From NCBI RefSeq assembly GCF_000202635.1, contig NC_015125.1, forward strand, positions 1,178,001 to 1,242,000: a stretch of DNA of 64,000 bases, read 5' to 3'. Every line of letters begins with the position of its first letter. Position 1 is the stretch's first letter. The position numbers and the translations under genes are program-made. This stretch comes from Microbacterium testaceum StLB037 (GTDB taxonomy: Bacteria; Actinomycetota; Actinomycetes; Actinomycetales; Microbacteriaceae). This document shows, piece after piece, positions 7,521 through 15,832 of the stretch. The notes under the pieces were generated by a model. The model saw only the letters and a list, made by a program, of their open reading frames with translations. It was not told where the DNA came from and searched no databases.

Positions 7521-10024
7521 TCGCGGTCACCGACCTCACCGTCGAGCACGCCACGGATCCGGTGGGCATCCCGGCATCCCCCCGCTTCGGGTGGACCCTA
7601 CGCTCCGACATCGACGGCGTCCGGCAGCTCTCCTACCGCCTGAGCGTGCGCCGCGGCGCCGAGACGCTGTGGTGGAGCGGCCCCGTCACCTCCGACCGCA
7701 GTGTCGACATCGCCTACGACGGCCCGCCGCTGGCCCCGCTCCGCCGCTACGAGTGGACGGTCGTGGTCACCACGACCGCCGGAGACGCCGCCGCTACGGG
7801 AACCTTCGTCACCGCGGTCCTCGACGACGACTGGCGGGGCGCGACCTTCATCGGCGCCGCCGACGACGGCGCGGCCGCTCCCCTGCTCCGCACGGAGTTC
7901 GACGTGGATGCCACCCCCGACGAGGCGTACCTCGTGGTCGGGGCCGGGGGTCTCGCCCACGTCGAGATCGACGGCGCTGTTGTGGACGACAGCGTCCTCG
8001 GTCCCGGCTTCACCGATTACGAGGTGAGCGCGCAGTACACCGTGGTCGACGTGACCGCTCGGCTCACGCCCGGCCGCCACGCGATCGGCGTCGAGCTCGG
8101 CCGCGGGTTCTACGGCATGCGCGGGCGCAACACGTGGAACTGGGAGACCGCGCCCTGGCACGCCGACCCCTCCGCGCGCGTGCTGCTGCTCCTGCGCGAT
8201 GCCCGCGGCGAGCGCGTCATCGCGAGCGACTCCGCGTGGAGGACCGCGGCGGGCCCGACGCGTCTCGACGACCTCTACGCCGGCGAGGACTACGACGCGC
8301 GCCTCGAGCAGCCCGGGTGGAGCACCGCCGGGTTCGACGACCGCGCGTGGCCGAGCGCCCGTGAGGTCGAGGGCCCGCGCGGGGTTCCCGTCCCCGAGCG
8401 TCAGCCCCCGATCGTCGAGGGCGAGCTGCTCGAACCGACGCGGGTCACACAGCTCGGCGAGGGCCGCTGGGTCGTCTCTTTCCCCCGCGTGATCGCCGGA
8501 TGGGTCGAAGTCGACGCCGAAGCGGATCCCGACGGGGAGATCGAGCTGCGATTCGGTGAGAGCCTCCGCGCGGACGGGACCCCGAACTCCGACGACGAGA
8601 AGGGGTACTTCGACGGTCGCTTCCAGACCGATCGCCTGACGCTCGCGGACCGGCCGCTGCGGTGGCATCCGCGATTCACGTGGCACGGGTTCCAGCACGT
8701 CGACGTGCGCGCGCGCCGGCTGCCGACCCTGCGCGCGCGCGTCGTGCACACGCGCGCCGCGCGCACCGGCCGCGTCGAAACCTCGTCGCCGATGCTCAAC
8801 ACCCTGCACGAGCTCACGGTGCGGACAATCCTCAACAACCTGCACGGCATCCCGACCGATACGCCGAAGTACGAGAAGAACGGGTGGACGGGCGACGGCA
8901 TGGTCGGCGCCCGGATGATGCTGCTCAACCTCGACACGCACGAGCTGCTCGCCAAGTGGGTCGCCGACATCGCGGCATCCCGTCATGGCGAGGGAGCACC
9001 CGAGGTGATCGCCCCGCACGGGGGGTGGAGCATGGACTGGACGCCCGCTCCGACGTGGCACTCCGCGCTGCTCCTCGTGCCGTGGGACATCTACGCGCTC
9101 CGCGGCGACGCCCGCGTGCTCGAGGACGTGTGGCCCGACGCCCGTGACTACCTGCGTTTCGAGCTCGCGCGGGGCGTCGAGGGTCTCTTCGACACGACTC
9201 TCGGCGACTGGGTGAGTCCCGAGACCGACCCGGGCGGCGGCAACGCCCCCGAGGACACCCGGGTCGCGGCGACGGCGTTCGTCATCGCGATGTGCGACAC
9301 GGCAGCCGCGATCGCGCGCGTGCTCGGCGACGACCCCGCCGAGTGGCAAGCCGCCGCCGCGCGCTCCCGCTCCGCGTTCGTCGCGGAGTTCTGGGATTCC
9401 GAGACCGCCGAGGTCCGCGGCCGGGGCGACGCCGGGTACCGCCAGGCGCACACCGCGCTGGCCCTGGCCTTCGACATCCTCCCCGAGGCCGACCGTCAGC
9501 GCGCGGCCGACCGGCTCGCGGCCGACGTCGTCGAGCGCGGGCACCACCTGTCGACCGGTGCTCTCGCGACCAAGCACCTCCTGCCCCAGCTGACGCGCTT
9601 CGGCCACGCCGACGCGGCTGTGGGGGTCGCGCTGCAGACGACGTTCCCGAGCTGGGGCTTCTGGGTCGAGCGCGGCGCGACCTCGCTCTGGGAGCACTGG
9701 AGGGAGGAGTCGCGCTCGCGCGGGCACTACTTCCTCGGCACGATCGAGGACTGGCTCTACGCCGACGTGGCAGGTCTCCAGCCCGTCTCCCCGGGGTGGC
9801 GCGAGGCGCGGATCGCCCCGCGGGTGCTCGGGACGGCGCTGTCATCGGCGAGCGCGGCCGTCCGCACGCCGTACGGCGAGCTAGCGGTGCAGTGGCGCGT
9901 CGAGGACGGCGAGGTGACGCTGTCGTGCGAGGTGCCGATCGGCGTGCGCGCCGAGATCGAGCTGCCGGGCTTCCGCCGCCGCGTGGACGCCGGGAGCTAC
10001 GAGGTGCGCGTGGCCCTCTATTGA
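7517..10024 (+). CDS. Alpha-L-rhamnosidase, GH78
   Basis: This 835-residue enzyme should release terminal L-rhamnose from oligosaccharides or glycosides in the cytoplasm; there is no signal peptide. It starts with a fibronectin-like Bac_rhamnosid_N region (GIPASPRFGWTLRS), then a carbohydrate-binding beta domain with the hallmark ELGRGFYGMRGRNTWNW. The helical (alpha/alpha)6 catalytic barrel contains IPTDTPKYEKNGWTGDG, the counterpart of the usual DCPQRERLGWTGD motif, with Glu at about residue 453 as probable general acid. A C-terminal beta domain closes the protein. The motif is divergent (YEKNGW instead of RERLGW), so a related rhamnose-like or uronic substrate is possible. It is coupled to the preceding gene by ATGA. 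Confidence 0.88.
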   Translation: MIAVTDLTVEHATDPVGIPASPRFGWTLRSDIDGVRQLSYRLSVRRGAETLWWSGPVTSDRSVDIAYDGPPLAPLRRYEWTVVVTTTAGDAAATGTFVTAVLDDDWRGATFIGAADDGAAAPLLRTEFDVDATPDEAYLVVGAGGLAHVEIDGAVVDDSVLGPGFTDYEVSAQYTVVDVTARLTPGRHAIGVELGRGFYGMRGRNTWNWETAPWHADPSARVLLLLRDARGERVIASDSAWRTAAGPTRLDDLYAGEDYDARLEQPGWSTAGFDDRAWPSAREVEGPRGVPVPERQPPIVEGELLEPTRVTQLGEGRWVVSFPRVIAGWVEVDAEADPDGEIELRFGESLRADGTPNSDDEKGYFDGRFQTDRLTLADRPLRWHPRFTWHGFQHVDVRARRLPTLRARVVHTRAARTGRVETSSPMLNTLHELTVRTILNNLHGIPTDTPKYEKNGWTGDGMVGARMMLLNLDTHELLAKWVADIAASRHGEGAPEVIAPHGGWSMDWTPAPTWHSALLLVPWDIYALRGDARVLEDVWPDARDYLRFELARGVEGLFDTTLGDWVSPETDPGGGNAPEDTRVAATAFVIAMCDTAAAIARVLGDDPAEWQAAAARSRSAFVAEFWDSETAEVRGRGDAGYRQAHTALALAFDILPEADRQRAADRLAADVVERGHHLSTGALATKHLLPQLTRFGHADAAVGVALQTTFPSWGFWVERGATSLWEHWREESRSRGHYFLGTIEDWLYADVAGLQPVSPGWREARIAPRVLGTALSSASAAVRTPYGELAVQWRVEDGEVTLSCEVPIGVRAEIELPGFRRRVDAGSYEVRVALY

Positions 10025-10049
10025 GGGTCGGGCCGGGCCGCCGTGGTGT

Positions 10050-10421
10050 TCACGACGATGGTCGCGCGTGGCCCCGGAGCCACGCGGCGATGTCTTCCAC
10101 CGAGGGCGGGCTCGCTCCCGCCACGCGGCGGATGAAGAGATCACCCTCGTCCGCCGCCACCATCAGGTCATAGCCGTTGAAGTCGTAGAAGACCGCGGTG
10201 ACATACCAGCTCAGCCGCTTGTTGCCGTCGAGCAGCGGATGGTTGCTGTTGATGGCCGCGAGGAGGACGGCTGCCTTGCGGTGGATCCCCACATGCACTT
10301 CCTCGCCGAACACCGGGAGCGGCGCGGCGAGAGCCGACAGGAGACCGTTGCGATCCCGGTAGTGAAATCCCTTCGCGCGGACGAGACCGTCCACGTCATC
10401 AGGATCGAGGTACTCCGTCAC
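10050..10421 (-). CDS. doc: Doc-family toxin (Fic fold)
   Basis: This 123-residue protein is the toxin of a type II system. Residues 61-69 are HPLLDGNKR, the Fic/Doc nucleotide-transfer motif (H-x-F/L-x-D-G-N-K-R), with the catalytic His intact. Doc of phage P1 phosphorylates elongation factor Tu; that activity is known for the family, not shown here. The GTG start at 10421 overlaps the stop of the antitoxin gene by GTGA, and residue 1 aligns with typical Doc starts (EYLDPDDVDGLV). The pair lies inside the sugar locus and is unrelated to it, which suggests insertion. Confidence 0.9.
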   Translation of the reverse strand: MTEYLDPDDVDGLVRAKGFHYRDRNGLLSALAAPLPVFGEEVHVGIHRKAAVLLAAINSNHPLLDGNKRLSWYVTAVFYDFNGYDLMVAADEGDLFIRRVAGASPPSVEDIAAWLRGHARPSS

Positions 10422-10621
10422 CGCGACAGGCGGTCGAGCAGATCGGCGTCGCGCTCGTCGACGCGAGCGATGGCTTCCGCGAACCGTCGACGTCGTTCCG
10501 CCCGCTCGTCCATGTTGAGGACCGCCTGCTCGAGCACGCTGTTCTTGCTCATCTTGAGCACGGACGCGAGATGTTCGAGCCGCTCTTCCGCCTCGGGAGA
10601 AAGTCGAACCGTCATAGCCAT
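10418..10621 (-). CDS. Ribbon-helix-helix antitoxin
   Basis: This 67-residue protein begins MAMTVRLSPEAEERLEHLAS and continues with KMSKNSVLEQAVL, the strand-helix-helix pattern of a small DNA-binding antitoxin. The C-terminal 30 residues are charged and helical, as expected for the part that wraps the toxin. The ATG at 10621 has GGAGGA at the right distance; an internal ATG two codons later is too far from it. It probably represses its own operon and neutralises the Doc protein that follows. Confidence 0.88.
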   Translation of the reverse strand: MAMTVRLSPEAEERLEHLASVLKMSKNSVLEQAVLNMDERAERRRRFAEAIARVDERDADLLDRLSR

Positions 10622-10727
10622 GGGGGTTCCTCCCTCGATGTGGTTGCACCATGATACCGCCGCGACGTTCCCCGCACGTTCACCCGCCCGCGCTATCGTC
10701 GGCCGTCCGACGACGGGAGGCCGACGG

Positions 10728-11573
10728 ATGCCGATGACCACACGCGCCCGCATCGGGATCGCCGCCGCCGTCCTGGGGACGGTCGCCGTCGGCGGCGCCG
10801 CCGTGGTGATGTTCGGCTGGATGATCGACGAGACGCGCTTCGACCGCCCGGACCCCGCGTTCGACGCGCTCGCCTCCGAGATCGCCGCGGTTCCCGGGGT
10901 GACCGACGTCCAGAAGCAGCGCTGGGTCGAAGCCCCCGCGTTCCTCGCCACCTCGTCCTGGGTGCAGGTCACCGCCGAGGCATCCGCGTTCCCCGAGGTC
11001 CGCGAGATCGCGTGCGAGACCACGTATCCGGATGCCGTGGAGTGGGGCTTCGACCTCGAGAGCGCCGGAGGCACCCGGGTCTCGGCCTTCGCGGACGCCG
11101 CGCGCGGCTGCCCCGCGTTCGGCTTCGACCTCGAGCCCGTGGCATCCGAGATCTTCCGGGTCGCACCCGGGAGCGTGATCCAGGCGGCGATCTGGGATGC
11201 CGAGCGCTTCGCGCTGTCCTCACTCGACGGCGGGGCGTCGGAGGTCGTGGCGCACCTCCTGCCCCTCGTCGCGCACGCCGACACGCTGCGCGAGGCCGCG
11301 GGGGTCGATCCGGCGATGCCGGTCGAGGTCTCGGGACCGCGGCTCGGCGTCGAGATCGGCCCCGGCGAGGCGGCGGGCTACCACGCCCTCCTCACGACGT
11401 TGATCGGCGACCACGACGTGAGCTTCTTCTCATTCGGCGGCGGCGGAACGCCGATCGACGGCGTCGAGAAGGTGCAGGTGACCGCCCCCGACGCGCAGCA
11501 CGCCGCGATCGAGCGGCTGATCGCCGACTCGGGTCTGCCGGTCGCCGACCTGCCGGTGGCGTTTCTGGAGTGA
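10728..11573 (+). CDS. Hypothetical exported or membrane-anchored protein
   Basis: The 281-residue product starts with Arg-containing MPMTTRAR and one hydrophobic helix (IGIAAAVLGTVAVGGAAVVMFGWMI), consistent with a membrane anchor or uncleaved signal with the rest outside. The remainder is acidic and soluble, with two cysteines (EIACETTYP and ARGCPAFGFD) that could form a disulfide. I do not recognise a family. The ATG is supported by GGGAGG seven bases upstream. It has no operator of the sugar regulon and lies with the toxin-antitoxin pair, so it may be part of the same inserted segment. Confidence 0.75.
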   Translation: MPMTTRARIGIAAAVLGTVAVGGAAVVMFGWMIDETRFDRPDPAFDALASEIAAVPGVTDVQKQRWVEAPAFLATSSWVQVTAEASAFPEVREIACETTYPDAVEWGFDLESAGGTRVSAFADAARGCPAFGFDLEPVASEIFRVAPGSVIQAAIWDAERFALSSLDGGASEVVAHLLPLVAHADTLREAAGVDPAMPVEVSGPRLGVEIGPGEAAGYHALLTTLIGDHDVSFFSFGGGGTPIDGVEKVQVTAPDAQHAAIERLIADSGLPVADLPVAFLE

Positions 11574-11592
11574 GGCGGCGCCGTCACCCCCA

Positions 11593-11661
11593 CCGATAAA
11601 CGCTTCCCGTGCTCAGAAACGGTCTCTCACCGCGTTTCTCAGCACAGAGAGCGTTTATCGG
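11593..11661. repeat. Nested intergenic inverted repeat
   Basis: Outer arms CCGATAAACGCT (11593-11604) and its exact complement ending at 11661 enclose inner arms GTGCTCAGAAACG and CGTTTCTCAGCAC, which pair with one mismatch. The whole can fold into one long hairpin. It follows a rightward gene and precedes a leftward one, so it may act as a bidirectional terminator, but it has no T tract and may instead be a dispersed palindromic element. Confidence 0.8.
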
Positions 11662-11662
11662 C

Positions 11663-11785
11663 GGCGGGGCGCGGGGCGGGGGCTGGCGCGGCGCGGGAGC
11701 GGGGCCGGCGCGGGGCGGGGCGGGCGCGGGCGCGGGGCCGGCGCGGGGCCGGCGCGGGGCCGGCGCGCGCGGGGACGGGGCGGAG
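11663..11785. repeat. GC-only low-complexity tract
   Basis: The stretch between the hairpin and the SDR stop is almost entirely G and C, with tandem units of GGCGCGGGGCC near 11735-11765. No gene is supported here. Such tracts are prone to copy-number change. Confidence 0.7.
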
Positions 11786-11793
11786 CCCGCGCG

Positions 11794-12552
11794 TCACCAG
11801 GCCGAGTAGCCGCCGTCGATCAGCACCACCGAGCCGGTCATGTACGACGCCGCGTCCGACGCGAGGAACGCCACGAGAGAACCGATCTCTTCGGGGGCGC
11901 CGAGGCGCCCCATCGGGGTGCGGCGCACCCAGTCGTCCCACCAGTCGGTGGGGACGCCCTCTTTGGTCAGCTCCGTGCCGACGTAGCCGGGGGCGACCGC
12001 GTTGACGCGGATGCCCTGCTCGGCGAACTCGATCGCGAGCGACTTCACGGCGAGGTGCACCGCCCCCTTCGAGGCGTTGTACGCGGCCTGACGCTGGGGC
12101 GCGTTCGCGAGTTCGCCCGACATCGAACCGATGGCGACGATCGAGCCGCCGCTCTCCTGCATGTGACGCGCGGCCTCGCGCGCGCACCAGAACGTTCCGG
12201 TCGCGTTGACGGCGAGCACGCGGTCCCAGGTCTCGCGCTCGAGGTCGAGCGACGGCTGGTGGTTGGCGATGCCGGCCGAGGTGACGAGGATGTCGACCGA
12301 TCCGAGACGCGTGGCCACGTCGGCGAAGACGCGCTCCACCTCGGCGGCATCCGTGACGTCGAGATGCACGTACGACACGCGCCCGCTCGCGAACGACGCT
12401 GCGGCCGCGGTACCCGCCTCGTCGAGCACGTCGGCGATGACGACGATCGCCCCGAACTCCTCGAGAGCGGTCACCACCGCGAGTCCGATGCCGCGGGATC
12501 CTCCCGTCACGACCGCCACCCGGTCGGTGAGTTCCAGCCTTTGTCGGTACAT
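11794..12552 (-). CDS. SDR oxidoreductase, divergent from rpiR-type gene
   Basis: The 252-residue cytoplasmic enzyme is a classical short-chain dehydrogenase. TGGSRGIG near residue 19 binds NAD(P), and a Ser-Tyr-Lys set is visible (SIVAIGSMSG, then YNASKGAVHLAVKSLA). The C-terminal SVVLIDGGYSAW is typical of FabG-like sugar or polyol dehydrogenases. A strong AGGAGGA lies five bases before the ATG at 12552. It is transcribed away from the RpiR gene, with an operator between them whose minus-strand reading contains TAGTAT, 60 bases before this start. It probably oxidises a sugar or sugar acid in the pathway; the substrate is not known. Confidence 0.9.
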   Translation of the reverse strand: MYRQRLELTDRVAVVTGGSRGIGLAVVTALEEFGAIVVIADVLDEAGTAAAASFASGRVSYVHLDVTDAAEVERVFADVATRLGSVDILVTSAGIANHQPSLDLERETWDRVLAVNATGTFWCAREAARHMQESGGSIVAIGSMSGELANAPQRQAAYNASKGAVHLAVKSLAIEFAEQGIRVNAVAPGYVGTELTKEGVPTDWWDDWVRRTPMGRLGAPEEIGSLVAFLASDAASYMTGSVVLIDGGYSAW

Positions 12553-12604
12553 CTTCGTCCTCCTGTGCTGTCGCGCTGTGCGGGAGAGCCCGCATCGGCT
12601 AAGA

Positions 12605-12619
12605 TGTAGCCATACTACA
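12605..12619. promoter_or_regulatory. RpiR-type operator between SDR and regulator
   Basis: The site TGTAGCCATACTACA is a perfect TGTAG-N5-CTACA palindrome, identical to the one at 3218-3232. It ends 15 bases before the RpiR ATG and 53 bases before the SDR start. One site in this position would allow autoregulation and control of the divergent gene together. Confidence 0.78.
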
Positions 12620-12634
12620 TGGAAGGAGCTCGCG

Positions 12635-13540
12635 ATGACCCTCGACGTCGAGCAGGCCAGCGAAGAGTCCACCGACACGCTTCTCGAGCGCATCACCCGT
12701 CAGCTGCCGCACCTGCGCCGCTCCGAGCAGCGCGTCGCGGCGATCGTCCTCGACAACCCCGTGGGCGCCGCGCAGTACACGATGGCGGGCCTCGCCGAAG
12801 CCGCCGAGGTCAGCGAACCCACCGTCATGCGCTTCTGCAGCTCGGTCGGGTGCGAGGGCTTCCAGGACTTCAAGATCCAGCTCGCCCAGACGCTCGCGCT
12901 CGGACTGCCGGTCACGCACTCGACCATCACCGCGTCCGACTCCTCCGGCGATGTCGCCGAGAAGATCTTCGACCACACGATCTCGAGCCTCGACCGCGCA
13001 CGCCGCACTCTCGCGCCCGCCGCCGTCGAGCGCGCGATCGAGGCGATCCTGGATGCCAGCGACATCCTCTTCATCGGCTTCGGCGCCAGCGGCATCATCG
13101 CGCAGGACGCCCAGCAGAAGTTCCCCCTCTTCGGAGTCCCCTGCCAGGCGCCCGAGGACTTCCACCAGCAGTTCATCGCCGCGACGATGTCGGGGCCCCG
13201 CAGCGTGACCGTCGCGATCTCCAACACCGGGCACACCGAGCAGACGCTCACGGTCGCGCGCGCCGCGCACAAGGCCGGCGGCACGGTCATCTCGCTCACC
13301 GGTCGCGTGAGCCCGCTGTCGGAACTCGCCGATATTCCCCTGGTCGTGCGTACTTTCGAAGACACCGACGTGTACACGCCGTCGACGAGCCGCCTCGCGG
13401 GCCTCGTCGTCATCGACATCCTCGCCACCGGTGTCGCCCTGCGCCGCTCCCCCGCGCACACCGAGGCCATCCGCCGAATGAAGAGCGAACTCGCCGCCAT
13501 GCGCCACGCCGAGGGCGACGCCGCCGAGGCCCAGTCGTGA
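12635..13540 (+). CDS. RpiR-family transcriptional regulator
   Basis: The 301-residue protein has an N-terminal helix-turn-helix domain (about residues 12-90, with LAEAAEVSEPTVMRFCSSVGCEGFQDFKIQLAQ) and a C-terminal SIS domain (about 120-265, with DILFIGFGASGIIAQDAQQKF and SNTGHTEQT) that binds a sugar phosphate. AAGGAG precedes the ATG by six bases. Proteobacterial HexR, a member of this family, binds TGTAA-N5-TTACA-like palindromes and responds to KDPG; the sites found here (TGTAG-N5-CTACA) have the same geometry, so I infer that this protein binds them. The operon continues with a dehydrogenase and a lactonase-like gene, coupled by GTGA and ATGA overlaps. Confidence 0.93.
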   Translation: MTLDVEQASEESTDTLLERITRQLPHLRRSEQRVAAIVLDNPVGAAQYTMAGLAEAAEVSEPTVMRFCSSVGCEGFQDFKIQLAQTLALGLPVTHSTITASDSSGDVAEKIFDHTISSLDRARRTLAPAAVERAIEAILDASDILFIGFGASGIIAQDAQQKFPLFGVPCQAPEDFHQQFIAATMSGPRSVTVAISNTGHTEQTLTVARAAHKAGGTVISLTGRVSPLSELADIPLVVRTFEDTDVYTPSTSRLAGLVVIDILATGVALRRSPAHTEAIRRMKSELAAMRHAEGDAAEAQS

Positions 13541-14493
13541 CCGGGGTCGTGCTGGTCACCTCCCGCTCGTTCGGGTCGGGCGAGTACGACCCCGAGGCGG
13601 TGCTCGCGGAGGCGGGATACCGCGTCGTGCGCGCCGGATCGTCGCACGAGCTCGATGAGCTCGCGCCGCTCTTGGCGGACGCGGACGGGTGGATCGCGGG
13701 CACGGGTCCCGTGACCGCCGCGCACCTCGATCTCGCACCGAGGCTCCGGGGGATCGCCCGTTACGGCGTCGGCGTCGACAACGTGGATCTGGCCGCGGCG
13801 GCGGCGCGCGGCATCCCGGTCACGAACACCCCCGGCGCGAACTCGGCCGCCGTGGCCGAGCACACCCTCGCGCTCCTGCTGACGGCGCTGCGGGGAATCC
13901 CCGCGGCCGACCGTCGCGTGCGAGCCGGAGACTGGTCGGGACAGCCCGCCCGCGAGCTGTCCGCGCTGACGGTCGGGGTGGTGGGGCTGGGCCGGATCGG
14001 ACGCCTCGTGACCGAGCGCCTGCGCGCCTTCGGCGCCACCGTCCTCGGAGCCGATCCGTGGGTCGACGCCCGCGATCCGCTGTTCGAGACGGTGGAGCGC
14101 GCCGACACCGAGACTCTTTCGACGCGCTGCGATGTTGTGACACTACATGCGCCGGGGGGTCAGAAGGTCATCGACGAGCGGTGGCTCTCCGCCGCCGACC
14201 GCCCGGTCCTGCTCGTGAACACGGCCCGTGCCGACCTGGTCGACGAGGAAGCGGTCGCCCGCGCCGCCCGTCGCGGGCGCGTGGCCGCGTACGCCGCCGA
14301 CACCCTCGCCATCGAGACGACCGGCGACGCCGCGTCGCCGCTTCTCGCCGACGACCTGGCCGACCGCGTGGTCGTCACCGCGCACCTCGGCGCGCAGACC
14401 CGCGAGGGTGTCGACGGCATGGGGCGCATGGCCACCACCGACATGGTGGCGTTGCTGCGCGGGCACGCTCCCGCGCACCCCGTGCCCGCATGA
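13537..14493 (+). CDS. D-2-hydroxyacid dehydrogenase
   Basis: The 318-residue NAD(P)-dependent enzyme belongs to the phosphoglycerate/glyoxylate reductase family. The nucleotide-binding GLGRIG lies at 150-155 with the family-typical GVVGLGRIGRLV, and the catalytic set is Arg231 (VNTARADLVDE), Glu260 and His283 (TAHLGAQT). It probably reduces or oxidises a 2-keto or 2-hydroxy sugar acid, or glyoxylate-like product, of the pathway. The GTG start overlaps the stop of the regulator gene by GTGA and its stop overlaps the next gene, so the three are one transcriptional unit. Confidence 0.88.
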   Translation: MTGVVLVTSRSFGSGEYDPEAVLAEAGYRVVRAGSSHELDELAPLLADADGWIAGTGPVTAAHLDLAPRLRGIARYGVGVDNVDLAAAAARGIPVTNTPGANSAAVAEHTLALLLTALRGIPAADRRVRAGDWSGQPARELSALTVGVVGLGRIGRLVTERLRAFGATVLGADPWVDARDPLFETVERADTETLSTRCDVVTLHAPGGQKVIDERWLSAADRPVLLVNTARADLVDEEAVARAARRGRVAAYAADTLAIETTGDAASPLLADDLADRVVVTAHLGAQTREGVDGMGRMATTDMVALLRGHAPAHPVPA

Positions 14494-15419
14494 GCGGGTT
14501 CGTCCGGTCCGCCACGGGCGACCTCGCCCCCGAGGCGCTCGGGACCGTCGATTATCACGAGCACCTCTTCCAGGTCTCGCCGCTCCTGCCGGACGACGAC
14601 CTCGACGACGAGGAAGCCAGCACCGAAGAGACCCGCCAGTTCGCGGCATCCGGATTCCGTACCCTCGTGGATGCCACTCCCCTGGGCCTCGGTCGGCGCC
14701 CCGCGGCGGCACGGCGCATCGCCGAAGCCACGGGAGTCACGGTCGTGCTGACGACCGGGCTGCACCGGCGCGAGCACTACGCCGAGGGCCATCCCCTCCT
14801 GTCCGCCGACGTCGACACGCTCACCGCGGCCTTCATGGACGACCTCGTGCGCGGCGCCGCGGAACCCGGCGAGGCCCGCGACCCGTCGGTCCGGGCGGGG
14901 GTGCTCAAGGCGGGCATGGGGTACTGGCGAATGGATGCCGTCGCCCGACGCTCCCTCGAGGCGATCGGCCGCGCGCACGCGGCGACCGGCGCGCCCGTCA
15001 TGGTGCACCTCGAGCACGGGACGGCGGCGTTCGAGACGCTCGAGGCGCTGGCATCCGTCGGCGTGCCCGCGCACCGCGTGGCCCTGGCGCACATCGACCG
15101 CAATCCCGACCCGGGGCTGCACGCCGAGCTCGCGGCGACGGGCGCATTCCTCGGCTACGACGGCCCCGCTCGCGCGCGCGAGCATCCGGATTCCGTCGTC
15201 CTGTCGTGCCTGATCGCCACGGCCGCGGCCGGCGGCGCGGATCGCATCCTGCTCGGCGGCGACGTCGCTCGCCGGACGCGGTACATCGCGTACGGCGGCA
15301 TGCCCGGGCTGCGCTACCTCGGCGACCGGTTCGTTCCGCGCCTGCGCGCCGAGGGCGGCGACGATCTCGCGGACGCCGTCCTGCGCCGCAACCCCGCCGC
15401 CTGGCTGACCTGGGGCTGA
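14490..15419 (+). CDS. Phosphotriesterase-family lactonase (probable)
   Basis: This 309-residue amidohydrolase-superfamily protein has all metal ligands of the phosphotriesterase family: His23 and His25 (VDYHEHLF), Lys140 (GVLKAGMG, the carbamylated lysine), His173, His201 (ALAHIDRNPD) and Asp258 (LGGDVAR). Many relatives in sugar operons are lactonases, including enzymes that open phosphorylated furanose lactones. In this setting, hydrolysis of an aldonolactone made by one of the SDR enzymes is the most economical guess. The ATG overlaps the preceding stop by ATGA. Confidence 0.85.
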   Translation: MSGFVRSATGDLAPEALGTVDYHEHLFQVSPLLPDDDLDDEEASTEETRQFAASGFRTLVDATPLGLGRRPAAARRIAEATGVTVVLTTGLHRREHYAEGHPLLSADVDTLTAAFMDDLVRGAAEPGEARDPSVRAGVLKAGMGYWRMDAVARRSLEAIGRAHAATGAPVMVHLEHGTAAFETLEALASVGVPAHRVALAHIDRNPDPGLHAELAATGAFLGYDGPARAREHPDSVVLSCLIATAAAGGADRILLGGDVARRTRYIAYGGMPGLRYLGDRFVPRLRAEGGDDLADAVLRRNPAAWLTWG

Positions 15420-15702
15420 ACAGGGGCGCCGGCGTCGCGAGCCGACGCGCGGCGAGGCGCCGGGGCGTCGCGCACCCCGGGGCGTCGCGCGCACCGGGGA
15501 TGGCGTCACCCCCGGTGCGGCGCGCGTCGGCGCCCCGGGGCTGTGTGCGCCCCGGTGCCGCGAGTCCATGCGGCCCTGTCCGCGCTCAACACGTGGCGAA
15601 CGGAGGAGATCTGGCGAGCGGAGGACGCGGGAGCGCTCACACATCCTCCGCTCGCTACATGTCCTCCGCTCACCCCAGATTCGCGCGGCACCCCGCGGGC
15701 GA
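15420..15702. other. Intergenic stretch with inverted repeats
   Basis: No gene is supported between the lactonase stop and the operators. The first 150 bases are a GC-rich tract with several copies of GGGGCGTCGCGC-like words. At 15594-15675 two direct copies of GAACGGAGGA/GAGCGGAGGA are followed by two inverted copies of TCCTCCGCTC, giving an imperfect hairpin with arms of about 30 bases. It could end the upstream operon or be a dispersed palindrome. Confidence 0.6.
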
Positions 15703-15717
15703 AGTAGCCGAACTACG
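15703..15717 (+). promoter_or_regulatory. RpiR-type operator, upstream copy
   Basis: The site AGTAGCCGAACTACG matches the palindrome except at the outer pair. Its centre is exactly 73 bp upstream of the next operator's centre, the same spacing as the 6091/6164 pair, so both would lie on nearly the same face of the DNA. Confidence 0.65.
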
Positions 15718-15775
15718 CGCAAAGCCCCGCCATCGACACCGTAGCCCCCGAGATTGCCCAAACTCGCCCACTTCT

Positions 15776-15790
15776 TGTAGTGTTACTACG
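15776..15790 (+). promoter_or_regulatory. RpiR-type operator with embedded -10
   Basis: The site TGTAGTGTTACTACG contains TAGTGT as a probable -10 and lies 43 bases before the first gene of the six-gene operon. The upstream copy at 15703-15717 would assist by looping or cooperative binding. Confidence 0.72.
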
Positions 15791-15832
15791 CACGACGACG
15801 CACCCCGGTCGTCGGCGAAGGGAAACGACTGT

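Noticed and set aside
14130..14150. A TGTTG-N5-CTACA word resembling the RpiR operator
   Set aside because: It lies inside the hydroxyacid dehydrogenase coding sequence, has a broken half-site and no promoter-like context.
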